DNA of 64,000 bases from assembly GCF_003130795.1 (NCBI RefSeq), contig NZ_CP029352.1, forward strand, positions 846,001 through 910,000, read 5' to 3'. Both the position numbers and the translations under genes were made by a program. The notes below the pieces were generated by a model, which saw nothing but the letters and a program-made list of their open reading frames with translations, had not been told where the DNA came from and did no database searches. The DNA is from Azospirillum thermophilum. GTDB taxonomy: Bacteria > Pseudomonadota > Alphaproteobacteria > Azospirillales > Azospirillaceae. Shown here one piece after another: positions 1 through 7,960 of this stretch (within the stretch, counting starts at the first letter, position 1; each line of letters begins with the position of its first letter).

Positions 1-1689
1 CCGGTTGATGAAGTTTACAACGACGACATCGTGCTTCTGGCCATAACGGTGGCAGCGGCCGATCCGCTGTTCGATGCGCTGCGGATTCCAGGGCAGGTCG
101 TAGTTGATGACCAGCGAGCAGAACTGGAGGTTGATACCCTCCGCCGCCGCCTCCGTCGCCAGCATGATGCTGGCATCGTCGCGGAAATGCTCGACCAGCG
201 CCGTGCGCATGTCCACCGGCCGTGAACCGGTCACCTTGCCGCTGTCCCGGTTTGCGGATAGCCAGCGCTCCAGGATTCCCCGCGCGTCTGGATCGGTGTT
301 GCTGCCGTTGAAGGCCACGACGCTGCCGGCATAGCCGTTGGCCTCCAGAAAGGCCTTAAGGTGGGCTTGGGTGCGCCGCGACTCGGTGAAGACCAGCGCC
401 TTGCGCGCGGCACCGGTCCGCGCCATTTCAGCAAAGCCCAACTCCAGCGCCTTCAACAGGGCGTGTGCCTTGGTGTCGGCCTGCATGCTGTCGGCCAGCG
501 CACGGCAACGGCGCAATTCCTCCAGTTCCTCGGCCAGTACCGGTGAATTCATACTGGTTTCCGAAAGGGTGGTGCCGTCGTCGCCCGTACCCTCGCTCTT
601 GTTCTCGCCGACATCTTCCGAATCGGTGTCCTCGAACTCCTCGGTAGAAATGAAGTTGCGCAGCAGTTCATCCGCCGCCTGAGCGTCGCCGCGCTGTAAC
701 GCTTCGAGGCGCCGGATGATCGTATCCAGCGTTCCCGCGATAGCATAAGACGACGACGCCAGCAGCTTGCGCATGACCAGCAGAGTCAGCCGCCGCTGGC
801 GTTTGGGGATAGCGAACCCGCTTTCCCGCATCAGAAAGGCGCTGATCCGGTCGTAGAGTTGCTGTTCCGCATCGGTCGGCGTGAACGGTACCGTGAGTGG
901 GCGCCGCTGGGTATAACGAACGTACTCTTGGACATCCTCGCGCAACGTGCGATGGCAGAACGACCCGAGGCGTCCTCTGAGCATTTCCAGATTGGCGCCC
1001 GCTCCGGTGTAGTTGGCACGGAAGGTCGCCGCTTCGCCAAAGATGTAGTCGTCGATAAAGCTGGCGAGACCGTAAAGTTCCATCAGCGAATTCTGCAGCG
1101 GTGTCGCTGTCAGCAGCGCTTTGCGCCGGCCGGCAAGCGCCCGCTTCAGCGACTGGCCGATTACGTTGTCGGGCTTCCAGGCGTTACGCAGCTTGTGCGC
1201 CTCGTCAATCACCACCAGATCGAACGCTGTGCGTAAGAGAATGTCGGCTTGCCGCACCGCAAAATTGTAGGACACAATCGACACTTCGCGGTCGGTGTCA
1301 AACGGGTTGGTCTCGCCCGCGTCCATGCTCGCAGACCAGGAACGGGCGTCGAGGATCCGGCAGGGTAGCCCAAATTTTTCCTCAAGTTCTGTCGCCCACT
1401 GCCGTCGCAGGCTCGCTGGACAAAGAACGAGCAGGCGCCGCTTGCGCTCAGCCCAGCTCTGAAGCAGAAGAACGCCAGCCTCGATTGTCTTGCCAAGCCC
1501 CACCTCGTCGGCAAGGATCACACCCGAATCTAGGGGCGACTTCAGCGCAAACAGCGCAGCCTCGATCTGATGCGGGTTCAGGTCAATCGACGCATCCACC
1601 AGCGACTGCGACAGCCGTTCGACGCCGCTCGCCGGCCTTGAGCGGGATAGTTCATGCGCGAAATAGACCGTGTGAAAGGGTGTCGGCAT
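1..1689 (-). CDS. SNF2-family DEAD/DEAH-box helicase, C-terminus cut by window edge
   Basis: An open frame runs from an ATG at 1689 to base 1, giving 563 residues with no stop, so the 3' end lies outside the window. Superfamily 2 motifs are clear: Walker A DEVGLGKT at residues 61-68, DEAH at 162-165, LTATP at 193-197, and the SNF2 motif VI QRIGRCHRYGQ at about 541-551. An acidic insert lies near residues 370-400. The start matches the usual N-terminus of this family, a short lead followed by LNPHQIEAALFA. Such proteins are ATP-driven DNA translocases. Relatives of this type are common in phage-defence and restriction-like islands (for example DrmD of DISARM and SNF2/methylase clusters). That role is inferred from the island context, because the partner genes would lie to the left of the window. 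Confidence 0.9.
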   Translation of the reverse strand, partial: MPTPFHTVYFAHELSRSRPASGVERLSQSLVDASIDLNPHQIEAALFALKSPLDSGVILADEVGLGKTIEAGVLLLQSWAERKRRLLVLCPASLRRQWATELEEKFGLPCRILDARSWSASMDAGETNPFDTDREVSIVSYNFAVRQADILLRTAFDLVVIDEAHKLRNAWKPDNVIGQSLKRALAGRRKALLTATPLQNSLMELYGLASFIDDYIFGEAATFRANYTGAGANLEMLRGRLGSFCHRTLREDVQEYVRYTQRRPLTVPFTPTDAEQQLYDRISAFLMRESGFAIPKRQRRLTLLVMRKLLASSSYAIAGTLDTIIRRLEALQRGDAQAADELLRNFISTEEFEDTDSEDVGENKSEGTGDDGTTLSETSMNSPVLAEELEELRRCRALADSMQADTKAHALLKALELGFAEMARTGAARKALVFTESRRTQAHLKAFLEANGYAGSVVAFNGSNTDPDARGILERWLSANRDSGKVTGSRPVDMRTALVEHFRDDASIMLATEAAAEGINLQFCSLVINYDLPWNPQRIEQRIGRCHRYGQKHDVVVVNFINR

Positions 1690-1921
1690 TCAGGGGGCTA
1701 ACATCAACGGGGACGATAGTCTGTATACTACGTGAGCGCCATAGAGAACCCAGCACGACTTCGCGCCTGCCGCTGGGTGGTGGCCGGTCGCGCGGAACCA
1801 CGGCGCCCTGCTCCAGCTGCTCAATGTGATCAGGGCCGGCCCCAGCGAGAGGGCAATGTCGGGATGGACTCTCGCGCCGCCCCGCACGAGGCGGGGGGTC
1901 GGCGGTGACACCGGATGACCT

Positions 1922-2206
1922 TGTGAGCGGCGGCGTACGTTCTGAAAGCGCCACTTCGCCCAGCGGTGATACGCAAGCACGATGGAGGCTGGCACAGGAG
2001 GTGACGAGGGGCTGGTCATTGAGCATTTCGGCCCGTTCGACCTGCTGTTCCGGCTGGCACCGGGATGTGACCGGCTGTCCTGCTTTCTGGCCGTCTGCTC
2101 GGCCTCCCGCTGCCGGCCTGGAGCCGCCTGACCATCGAATGCAGCGAGACTGGAGACGGGAACAGGTTCGTCTTCGACATCGACGTCGCGTTTCCGGGAG
2201 CTATGC
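1922..2206 (+). pseudogene. DUF4166 protein remnant (C-terminal part, decayed)
   Basis: Piecing frames together gives a recognisable C-terminal DUF4166 pattern: an RRRTF stretch, then STMEAGTGGDEGLVIEHFGPF from an ATG at 1982, then after a frame change GRLLGLPLPAW and finally RFVFDIDVAFPGA. In-frame stops (about 1943 and 1970) and at least one frameshift near 2085 break it. The homology stops at about 2201, where sequence belonging to the IS256 fragment seems to begin, so the gene was probably cut by that insertion. The family assignment rests on remembered motif order and is moderately sure. The function of DUF4166 is unknown; it is often fused or adjacent to NAD-dependent epimerase-like proteins. 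Confidence 0.5.
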
Positions 2207-2295
2207 GGAAAAGTGGGTGATGACGGTCTGAGGAGGGCGGCGTATCGAGGTGGGTGACGAAACCTGCCAGAACCTCCACGAGGGAGCGATACGCC

Positions 2296-2727
2296 ATGAG
2301 CGAGCATAGCAAGCTTGTCCGGCTGCGTCAGCCGGAGGAGATCGACGATCCGCTGACGGCCATCCTGCGTGCCGGAGCGCGCCGGTTGCTGGAGCAGGCC
2401 ATCGAGGCGGAGGTGGAGAGCTTCTTGGCCTCCGTGAAGGACCTGAAGCTGCCGGACGGCCGTGACCGGGTGGTGCGGCACGGGCACGGCCCCGAACGAG
2501 CGATTCAGACCGGGATCGGGCCGGTCGCGGTCCGCCGGGTCAAGGTGCGCGACCGCAGCGACGCCGAAGCGGGCGAGCGGATCCGCTTCACGTCCGCGAT
2601 CCTGCCGCGCTGGACACGCCGCACCAAGAGCCTCGACGCCCTACTCCCGATCCTGTACCTGCGCGGTGTTTCCACCGGCGACTTCCAGGAGGCGCTGAGC
2701 GCCTTGCTCGGCAAGGAGGGATCGTAG
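2296..2727 (+). pseudogene. IS256-family transposase, N-terminal fragment
   Basis: The ATG at 2296 follows a GAGGGAG-like ribosome site. The 143-residue product has the usual IS256 N-terminus: a basic DDPLTAILRAGARRLLEQA segment, then EAEVESFLAS, a GRDRVVRHGHGPER stretch, and the VRRVKVRDR/LYLRGVSTGDFQEALSALLG stretch that precedes the catalytic core. IS256 transposases are about 400 residues, so the DDE catalytic core is missing. The frame ends with a TAG at 2725 right at the junction with IS3 sequence. The fragment is non-functional as a transposase. Confidence 0.85.
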
Positions 2728-3168
2728 CTTCGCTGGCCCTTTGGGCTCGGCTGGCGGGTGTCGCGCACCGCTCACGCCGGCTTCGTGCTGGACGCCCTGG
2801 AACAGGCGCTCCACGACCGCCGGCCGGCCAAGGGCAGCGGCCTCATCCACCACTCCGACCGCGGGTCGCAATACGTTGCTATCCGGTACACCGAGCGCCT
2901 CACCGAGGCCGGCGTCGAACCCTCCGTGGGCAGCGTCGGCGACAGCTACGACAACGCCTTGGCCGAGACGATCAATGGCCTCTACAAGACCGAGGTGATC
3001 CGGCGCCGCGGACCGTGGCGCACCCTGGAAGCCGTCGAGTTCGCCACCCTGGAATGGGTGGACTGGTTCAACCACCGGCGCCTGCTCGAGCCCATCGGCA
3101 ACATTCCTCCCGCCGAGGCCGAGGCGCGCTATTATGCTCAAACCGAGGACGTCGCCATGGCGGCGTGA
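2728..3168 (+). pseudogene. IS3-family transposase OrfB, C-terminal fragment
   Basis: The frame is open from the TAG at 2725 to a TGA at 3166 but has no proper start. It resumes in the middle of the rve integrase core with GWRVSRTAHAGFVLDALEQA, then HHSDRGSQY (second catalytic Asp), VGDSYDNALAETINGLYKTE (catalytic Glu), and the C-terminal WVDWFNHRRLLEPIGNIPPAEAE signature of OrfB. The first catalytic Asp and the whole N-terminus are missing. The IS3 right end follows at 3207. This is a dead remnant fused to an IS256 fragment. Confidence 0.85.
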
Positions 3169-3211
3169 CTCAAGCAAACCGGCCTCCGGAAAACCCGGTG
3201 CGGTTCAGTTC

Positions 3212-3444
3212 GCGGGGTGAGTCTAGACGAGGCTAGACTGCGCCCGGCTATCCCCGACATTTTGTGGGGACCCTCGGACGCCGTTTGCGAGTGGCAACCG
3301 AACCCCGGAGCCAGACCTTGTTGGGCAATAAAAATTAGGTCGGATAATTCCAGTTATCCGACCTAATCCGTCGATCCAGCGGCGCAGTTTCACAAAACGC
3401 AGGGGATAGCCGGGCGTGGCCTAGCAGCGTCTAGATCACCCCTG
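3212..3444. repeat. Long imperfect inverted repeat (about 54-bp arms) around a central palindrome
   Basis: The left arm, 3212-3266, pairs with the reverse complement of the right arm, 3391-3444. Both arms contain GGGGTGA, TCTAGACG, GCTAG, an identical 15-bp CGCCCGGCTATCCCC (3241-3255 against 3402-3416) and TTTTGTG. Across the inner 46 positions 37 match, and one single-base gap sits near 3220. The arms are about 124 bp apart and enclose a perfect 14-bp palindrome. The left arm starts a few bases after the IS3 right end. The structure could be a MITE-like element, paired transposon ends, or a site for one of the island recombinases. No gene lies in it. Confidence 0.75.
3334..3367. repeat. Perfect 14-bp palindrome with 6-nt loop
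   Basis: ATTAGGTCGGATAA at 3334-3347 is the exact reverse complement of TTATCCGACCTAAT at 3354-3367, separated by TTCCAG. It sits in A/T-richer DNA than its surroundings, between the arms of the larger inverted repeat, about 270 bp upstream of the small gene and ISL3-like transposase. It could be a recombinase or repressor binding site, or a cruciform. There is no clear U-tract for a terminator. Confidence 0.85.
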
Positions 3445-3638
3445 CTTCGTCACCGTCATCCGATACAAGGGCCCAAAACTAGAACTTCTAGCCGTCACAA
3501 ATTACAACCACGAGGAACAAGCCGCACTTGGACCCGCGCCCCGACATTTGTCGTCAGTTTCTGATATTTATAGAAGTTGTTGTCTTGGCTCGTTGGAATA
3601 TGATCTGGCTATACCGAAATGGCGCTGGATGGATTTCG

Positions 3639-3995
3639 ATGAAGCGAAAGAGAAAATTGAGAAACGGATGGGCACAATGCAATGTTCTTGTGCCGCCGGA
3701 CGATGTCGGTCGTTTCCATAAGTTGGCGAAGGATGCTCGAGACGGCAATACTACTACGGGAAACGCCAAAAATTTGGCTGACGATCTGGATGATCTCCGT
3801 GCTGGCCAAGCTCGCCTGGAGGATGGGCTGTCGCGCCTGGAGGCGGTTCTATCGCGTCTGGGTGCCATGCAGGGACCGGCGAAGGGCTCTCGGCACACCA
3901 AGCGTGATCATGTTGATACGCAACTCACCTTGACCTTTCCGGGCTTGGCCGGATCACCGGAGGCTACCAACGCGACCGAGAGGAGCGGGCGATGA
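3639..3995 (+). CDS. Small basic/coiled-coil protein coupled to transposase
   Basis: I do not recognise a family. The frame is open further upstream (to 3528); the ATG at 3639 is preferred because the basic MKRKRKLRNGW start resembles a compact DNA-binding protein, although an ATG at 3600 is also possible. Residues about 14-30 (VLVPPDDVGRFHKLAKD) resemble a ribbon-helix-helix strand and helix. Residues about 40-75 (DDLDDLRAGQARLEDGL) form a likely short coiled coil. Its stop overlaps the next start by an ATGA, so the two are translationally coupled. This suggests an accessory transposition protein or regulator of the transposase. The base composition is more A/T-rich than the core genes. Confidence 0.55.
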   Translation: MKRKRKLRNGWAQCNVLVPPDDVGRFHKLAKDARDGNTTTGNAKNLADDLDDLRAGQARLEDGLSRLEAVLSRLGAMQGPAKGSRHTKRDHVDTQLTLTFPGLAGSPEATNATERSGR

Positions 3996-5653
3996 GCGTA
4001 CATTATGTTCCCGGTATGTGGACGCCGTTGCGCAACGCGCGTCTGATCGGCCAGGAGATGATCAACGCTCATCCCGATTGGCGACCGTTGAAGGACGGAT
4101 TCGCGCAGACACAAGATGAGGATGGGCCTGATCCCGATGCGCTTCGCACCGAGTTGTCGACACCGGCAGAGTGCTGGGAACAGGACGGCACGCCCCTGGG
4201 GCGACCTTGGACGATCCTGTATCTTGAGGAAGCGCTGTTTGCGGGGGTAACGGAACTCATCGGCAGCTACGAAATCCGCTTCCTCGACGTGCCAAACGGT
4301 GATGGGCCGGTTTTGTGCGTGATGAAGCGCTTTCGTCGGAAGGTCGTGGGAGGTGATGCATCCCCTGTGTCGACGATGCACGTCGGGAAGATGGAGACGC
4401 GGGGGCGACCGCGAAAGGAGACCAATTCATCCAAGGAGGTTGTGAGGATAACAACCGAGGTGCCGCATAATCCTGAACTCGATGTAGGACACCGGATGAC
4501 GCGGCGCTTGGTCCGGTACATTGAACGCCAAGCGCATCGTCGAACCTTCGCAGAGGTCGCTCGAGAAACAGGCGCCAGCGAAACCGTCGTCGCGACCATC
4601 TTTTACGACTATGCTGCGCGTGTGGATAAGGTCTTCCCGCGACGGCTGCCGAAGTTCCTCGGCATCGACAATAAGGTTCTCGGTGGCCGACACTACACCC
4701 AACTCACTGACCTCGAAGCGGGAAAGGTGATCGAACTCATTGAAGGCACCAGTGCGCCTCCCGTTAACGTCGCTCTCGCGCGCTGGGAGGGGCGCGATCG
4801 GGAGATGGTCGTCACCATGGACTACGCGAACGCGTATGCCGCCAGCGTGAAAGACATGCTGCACAAAGCCTTGTCCATCAACGACAAACGCCACATTATT
4901 AACGCAGTTCGTGATCGCCTGAACAGCCATCGATCGGAGATCGAAAAAAATGCAAGGGCACGTGGTGAGGACATCAGCCATCTGGCCCATTCTTTTCGAT
5001 TGCTGAACAAGCGACGGCATCAGCTATCTGAGACGGAGCGCGCACGGCAGGAAGTAATCTTTGAACGATATCCTGATCTCAGGTTGCTGTATATCGCTAA
5101 GGAAGAATGGTTCGATATCTTCCAGGCTAAGGACCAGGGCATCGATAAAGCCGGGAAGGCGGTGAGGAGTTGGCTCTGGCGTTGGGTGGAGGGGGACGAA
5201 GCTCCGGAGATCACCCGTCGGATCTACGGTAAGAATAAGAAAACTATTGATGATCGCTTTTGTGACATCATCGCCTATTTTAGCTTGGAGGCAAAGATTT
5301 CCGACGATAGGCGCGCCACAAACGCAGCGACGGAAGCATTGAATGGAGAGATGGATCGCCTATACGCAAGGTGCCGGGGCTTTGGACGTAAAGATGACAT
5401 GTTTTACAGACTTCGTCTGCGTGTTCTACACTGGTGTGGCGAGCGTACTTGGGAGTCCTGCCAAGTCCACCTGGCAGGCCACCACCTCGCGAGCGTGTCC
5501 GTTTCGGACGATACTGCGCCGCCACTGCATCCTAATGTCCTCATCGCAGAGCTGCTATCGCTACGCATCGGCGAGTCGCTCGGAAATGACCTGATCGAAG
5601 CCCTGAAGAAAGAGTATGAGCAGATTCACGGCGTGTCGCTGCCGTTCCTGTAG
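3992..5653 (+). CDS. ISL3-like DDE transposase with N-terminal extension
   Basis: This protein has 553 residues. The ATG at 3992 overlaps the previous stop and follows GAGAGGAGCGG. The C-terminal two thirds follow the ISL3 pattern: a helix-turn-helix around FAEVARETGASETVV (about 190), LGIDNKVLGGRHYTQLTDLE (first Asp), VVTMDYANAYAASVKDML (second Asp), DKRHIINAVRDRLN, a helical insert with YPDLRLLYIAKEEW, and TNAATEALN plus RCRGFG (catalytic Glu block near 445-460). The first 130 residues, up to a basic RGRPRKE stretch, do not look like the ISL3 zinc finger and are unrecognised. Family members cut and paste DNA with short inverted repeats, but no terminal repeats could be assigned here. The stop overlaps the convergent recombinase by 28 bp. 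Confidence 0.75.
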   Translation: MSVHYVPGMWTPLRNARLIGQEMINAHPDWRPLKDGFAQTQDEDGPDPDALRTELSTPAECWEQDGTPLGRPWTILYLEEALFAGVTELIGSYEIRFLDVPNGDGPVLCVMKRFRRKVVGGDASPVSTMHVGKMETRGRPRKETNSSKEVVRITTEVPHNPELDVGHRMTRRLVRYIERQAHRRTFAEVARETGASETVVATIFYDYAARVDKVFPRRLPKFLGIDNKVLGGRHYTQLTDLEAGKVIELIEGTSAPPVNVALARWEGRDREMVVTMDYANAYAASVKDMLHKALSINDKRHIINAVRDRLNSHRSEIEKNARARGEDISHLAHSFRLLNKRRHQLSETERARQEVIFERYPDLRLLYIAKEEWFDIFQAKDQGIDKAGKAVRSWLWRWVEGDEAPEITRRIYGKNKKTIDDRFCDIIAYFSLEAKISDDRRATNAATEALNGEMDRLYARCRGFGRKDDMFYRLRLRVLHWCGERTWESCQVHLAGHHLASVSVSDDTAPPLHPNVLIAELLSLRIGESLGNDLIEALKKEYEQIHGVSLPFL

Positions 5654-6642
5654 CCGTGATACCGGGCGACTGCCCCTCGCTTGGCGGTCAAACGTTCAAC
5701 GTAGCGAGCGGGCATGTCCGGACTGCGCCAGCGCCCAGCCTGCATGAGTGCCGGTAACTCCAACCCTGCCCCCAGGAGGTCGTGGGCCATACCTACCCTG
5801 CAGCTATGCCCGGTAAAGTCGGTTGGGTCCAAGCCGGCGAGCACGGCACGGCGTTTCCAGATGCGTGCGACGGCGTCCGCCGATAGCCGTCGGCCCACCG
5901 AGTGACCTCCCTTGTGGACCTTGCGAAATAGGGCGCCTTTCTCGATACCGGCAGCGCGCATCCAGCTTGTGACCGCATCGACCGTCTCCGGCGCCAGCCA
6001 GAGAACCGCGCCCCGACCTTCCTGATCGGTCTTCGAACGAGGAACGAACAGCAGGGCGCTGCCGTCCTCCTCGAGGTGCATGTGCTCAACGTCAATGGCC
6101 ACCAGTTCCCCTCGGCGGGCCAGAAGGTCCCGCGCCACGCGCCAAAGGGCGATATCGCGGAGGTCGGCGAGGGAGCCCGCTCGAGCCGTGGCGCGCAGCG
6201 TTCGCAGTACCGGTTCGGTAATCGCCTCGGCTTGACGCTGACGCGTGCCCTTGATGCGGGCGACCCGACGCAGGGCAAGACGAACGAGTTCGGACTTGGT
6301 AGGATCGCTGAGCCCGGCGGCGCGGTGCAGGCGGGCGATGCTGGACAGGCGCCGCCGGATTGTGGCCATTGCATAGCGGGCGGCCATGTCGTCCACATAA
6401 GCAGATACGCAATCTGGAGTGGCGGGAAGGGGCGGTTGGCCTTGTGCCATGCACCATGAACAATAGGCGCGCGTGTCCGAGGCTAAGGCACGGTCGGTGT
6501 TGGCTGCATAGGCTCCCCGGGCCGCGCCGGTATAGCTGACCAGTCGATGGCGTGGGCCTGTTTCAGGATGATCGCCATACCTGTCCAGAGGTGCAGGAAG
6601 TATAGCGGCGATGTCGTCCGCGATGGAAACGGTGGTGCCCAT
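5626..6642 (-). CDS. Tyrosine recombinase/integrase
   Basis: The product has 338 residues. An N-terminal SAM-like core-binding domain (about 35-145, with YAANTDRALASDTRAYCSWC and SSIARLHRAAGL) precedes a catalytic domain with ARRGELVAIDVEHM (box I Arg), SKTDQEG (Lys), TGHSCRVGMA (H-x-x-R), AGRWRS (Trp in place of His) and PARYVERL (nucleophile Tyr). All catalytic positions are present, so the enzyme should be active. Proteins of this shape are often carried by plasmids and transposons and resolve or integrate small elements. Its 3' end overlaps that of the ISL3-like transposase, which suggests they belong to the same unit. The inverted repeat at 3212-3444 is a possible substrate, by inference only. 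Confidence 0.88.
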   Translation of the reverse strand: MGTTVSIADDIAAILPAPLDRYGDHPETGPRHRLVSYTGAARGAYAANTDRALASDTRAYCSWCMAQGQPPLPATPDCVSAYVDDMAARYAMATIRRRLSSIARLHRAAGLSDPTKSELVRLALRRVARIKGTRQRQAEAITEPVLRTLRATARAGSLADLRDIALWRVARDLLARRGELVAIDVEHMHLEEDGSALLFVPRSKTDQEGRGAVLWLAPETVDAVTSWMRAAGIEKGALFRKVHKGGHSVGRRLSADAVARIWKRRAVLAGLDPTDFTGHSCRVGMAHDLLGAGLELPALMQAGRWRSPDMPARYVERLTAKRGAVARYHGYRNGSDTP

Positions 6643-7048
6643 CAGTGATGCCGTCCTAAGTGACGTTTTTGTCTGGCTTTCCTGTTGATTTTTGTAGCGG
6701 CCTCTCCGTCGTCACCACCGTTTGCCAGCAACTTGGTGGCATGCAAAGGCCAGCGCGGCAGTCCGAAATTTGCGACCGTGGCCGCTATTGCTTGCCGCGT
6801 TGAACCCAATGCGTTTACCGACCCATCGGTTGCCCGCTGCGATGCGGCATCCGAACGGTTGCCTGTGTCGCGGCAGCGCAGCCCGTTGCTGATCGTGTAC
6901 CGCCGGGCTCGCACCATCACACCATGCTTCGAGAATGGTTCCCAGCAACGTCAGCACCCATGGCGCGCCAACGTGCCGTATGATCCGTGCACAGCCATTG
7001 ATGCCCGCTGAAGGAGTTGGCCGCGCCTTCGGCCACCGCCATGTCGGA
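6643..7048. other. Gene-poor stretch in the island
   Basis: About 400 bp separate the recombinase start from the next small gene. Open frames on both strands (for example minus 6642-6920, which touches the recombinase start) show no recognisable domain or consistent codon pattern. I see no RNA gene. It may hold the recombinase promoter and decayed mobile DNA. Confidence 0.4.
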
Positions 7049-7336
7049 TCAGGAGGAGCGATCACGCAGATGGTCGAGGGCGGCATCGAGCGCTTCATCG
7101 GTGCGGTTGAGCTGTTCGACCGAGCGTTGATGGGCCGTCTCGAACGCGACCAGCAGCGTTCGGAGTTCCGCACGCTCATCGGCGTTGCCGGCACCTTGCC
7201 AGTCGATCGCAGGGCCTTCTCGGAACACACCGACGGCACCAAGGCGCCCGCACAGTTCATACCGGCCGGCCCCGGTGACACGAGCCGGTTCCCAGACGCC
7301 ATCGTCCGTCACCTGCACCCAGCGGTAGGTCGCCAT
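7049..7336 (-). CDS. Hypothetical small acidic protein (95 aa)
   Basis: The ATG at 7336 is preceded by GGAGCGTGAC, a plausible ribosome site, which is why this start is preferred over the longer open frame. The product begins MATYRWVQVTDDGVWEPARV, a small beta-rich fold with the Trp/Gly pattern of short phage- or island-encoded proteins, and ends in a helical segment with LLVAFETAHQRSVEQLNRTDEALDAALDHLRD. No transmembrane segment, signal peptide or known motif is visible. It lies downstream of the 147-aa gene on the same strand, 180 bp apart, inside the tRNA-Gln island. The function is unknown. Confidence 0.6.
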   Translation of the reverse strand: MATYRWVQVTDDGVWEPARVTGAGRYELCGRLGAVGVFREGPAIDWQGAGNADERAELRTLLVAFETAHQRSVEQLNRTDEALDAALDHLRDRSS

Positions 7337-7516
7337 GTCACGCTCCTTTGGGGACATCGGTAATTGGGCACGGGGCCGACCACGCCACAGATCGGCAGAC
7401 GCGGACGAGGGACGACCGAATCCCACGGCCGATGGCCGATGCCCGCCCGGGAGTCGCGCTCTTCGTAGGCCGGGGGCAGCACTCCGCGGCGGTCGTCGTC
7501 GCCCGACGTCCCAGGA

Positions 7517-7960
7517 TCAGCGCGCCGGGTTGGCGCGCTGCCGCTGGTGGGCCGGACGAAACCAGAGTTCCGTACCGATCCTGGCCGACCCAGCGTCGGG
7601 ATCGGGGTCGAGTTCGGGGTCGACCGGAACGACGCAGTGATGGATCTCGACTCCGACACCGAAGAGCTCCAGCCGTTCCAGGGAGGGCGAAACCGCGTCG
7701 GCGCAGGCGGCGGCGAAGTCTTGCAACGCCTGCATGCGGCGCATCATGGCGGTCACGGTGGTGCTGGTGTGCAGCGTCCGCGCGAGACGGCGGCGTTCGT
7801 CGATTTGCTCGTCGAGCACCGCCGCCAGGCCACGAATGATCTCCATGGCCTCGGCGGGCAGCGGTCCCAGCGGAACCAACCCGGTGAGCGGAAGCCCATC
7901 CGAGATGGCGCTGGCCAGCTTGGAGGCGGTGATGTGCGCTTGGGGCTGGGTGCAGGGCAT
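7517..7960 (-). CDS. Hypothetical protein (147 aa)
   Basis: The ATG at 7960 follows a good GGAGGA ribosome site. The product is soluble. The first half is helical, with LPAEAMEIIRGLAAVLDEQI and RRRLARTLHTSTTVTAMMRR followed by LQDFAAACADA. The second half, LERLELFGVGVEIHHCVVPVD, is strand-like, followed by a low-complexity DPELDPDPDAG stretch and a polar basic tail. I do not recognise a family. It sits between the second recombinase and the island integrase and is probably co-transcribed with the 95-aa gene downstream. It is an accessory island gene. Confidence 0.62.
   Translation of the reverse strand: MPCTQPQAHITASKLASAISDGLPLTGLVPLGPLPAEAMEIIRGLAAVLDEQIDERRRLARTLHTSTTVTAMMRRMQALQDFAAACADAVSPSLERLELFGVGVEIHHCVVPVDPELDPDPDAGSARIGTELWFRPAHQRQRANPAR

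Larger units (their letters stand above)
2202..3207 (+). mobile_element. Chimeric IS remnant: IS256 left part joined to IS3 right part
   Basis: The first half carries the N-terminal third of an IS256 transposase and the second half the C-terminal part of an IS3 OrfB. The two meet at about 2725-2745. The IS3 right end is recognisable at 3183-3207, where a CCGGAAAACCCGG-type end closes with CGGTTCA, typical of IS3 inverted repeats. The left border at about 2202 is placed where DUF4166 homology ends and is only approximate. No intact inverted-repeat pair or target duplication is visible, so neither element can be mobile alone. The structure implies an insertion of one element into the other followed by deletion, or recombination between two elements. 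Confidence 0.65.

Noticed and set aside
1690..2487. 265-residue minus-strand frame ending directly at the helicase start
   Set aside because: It runs antisense through the IS256 fragment and the DUF4166 remnant and has no domain, so it is not a helicase operon partner.
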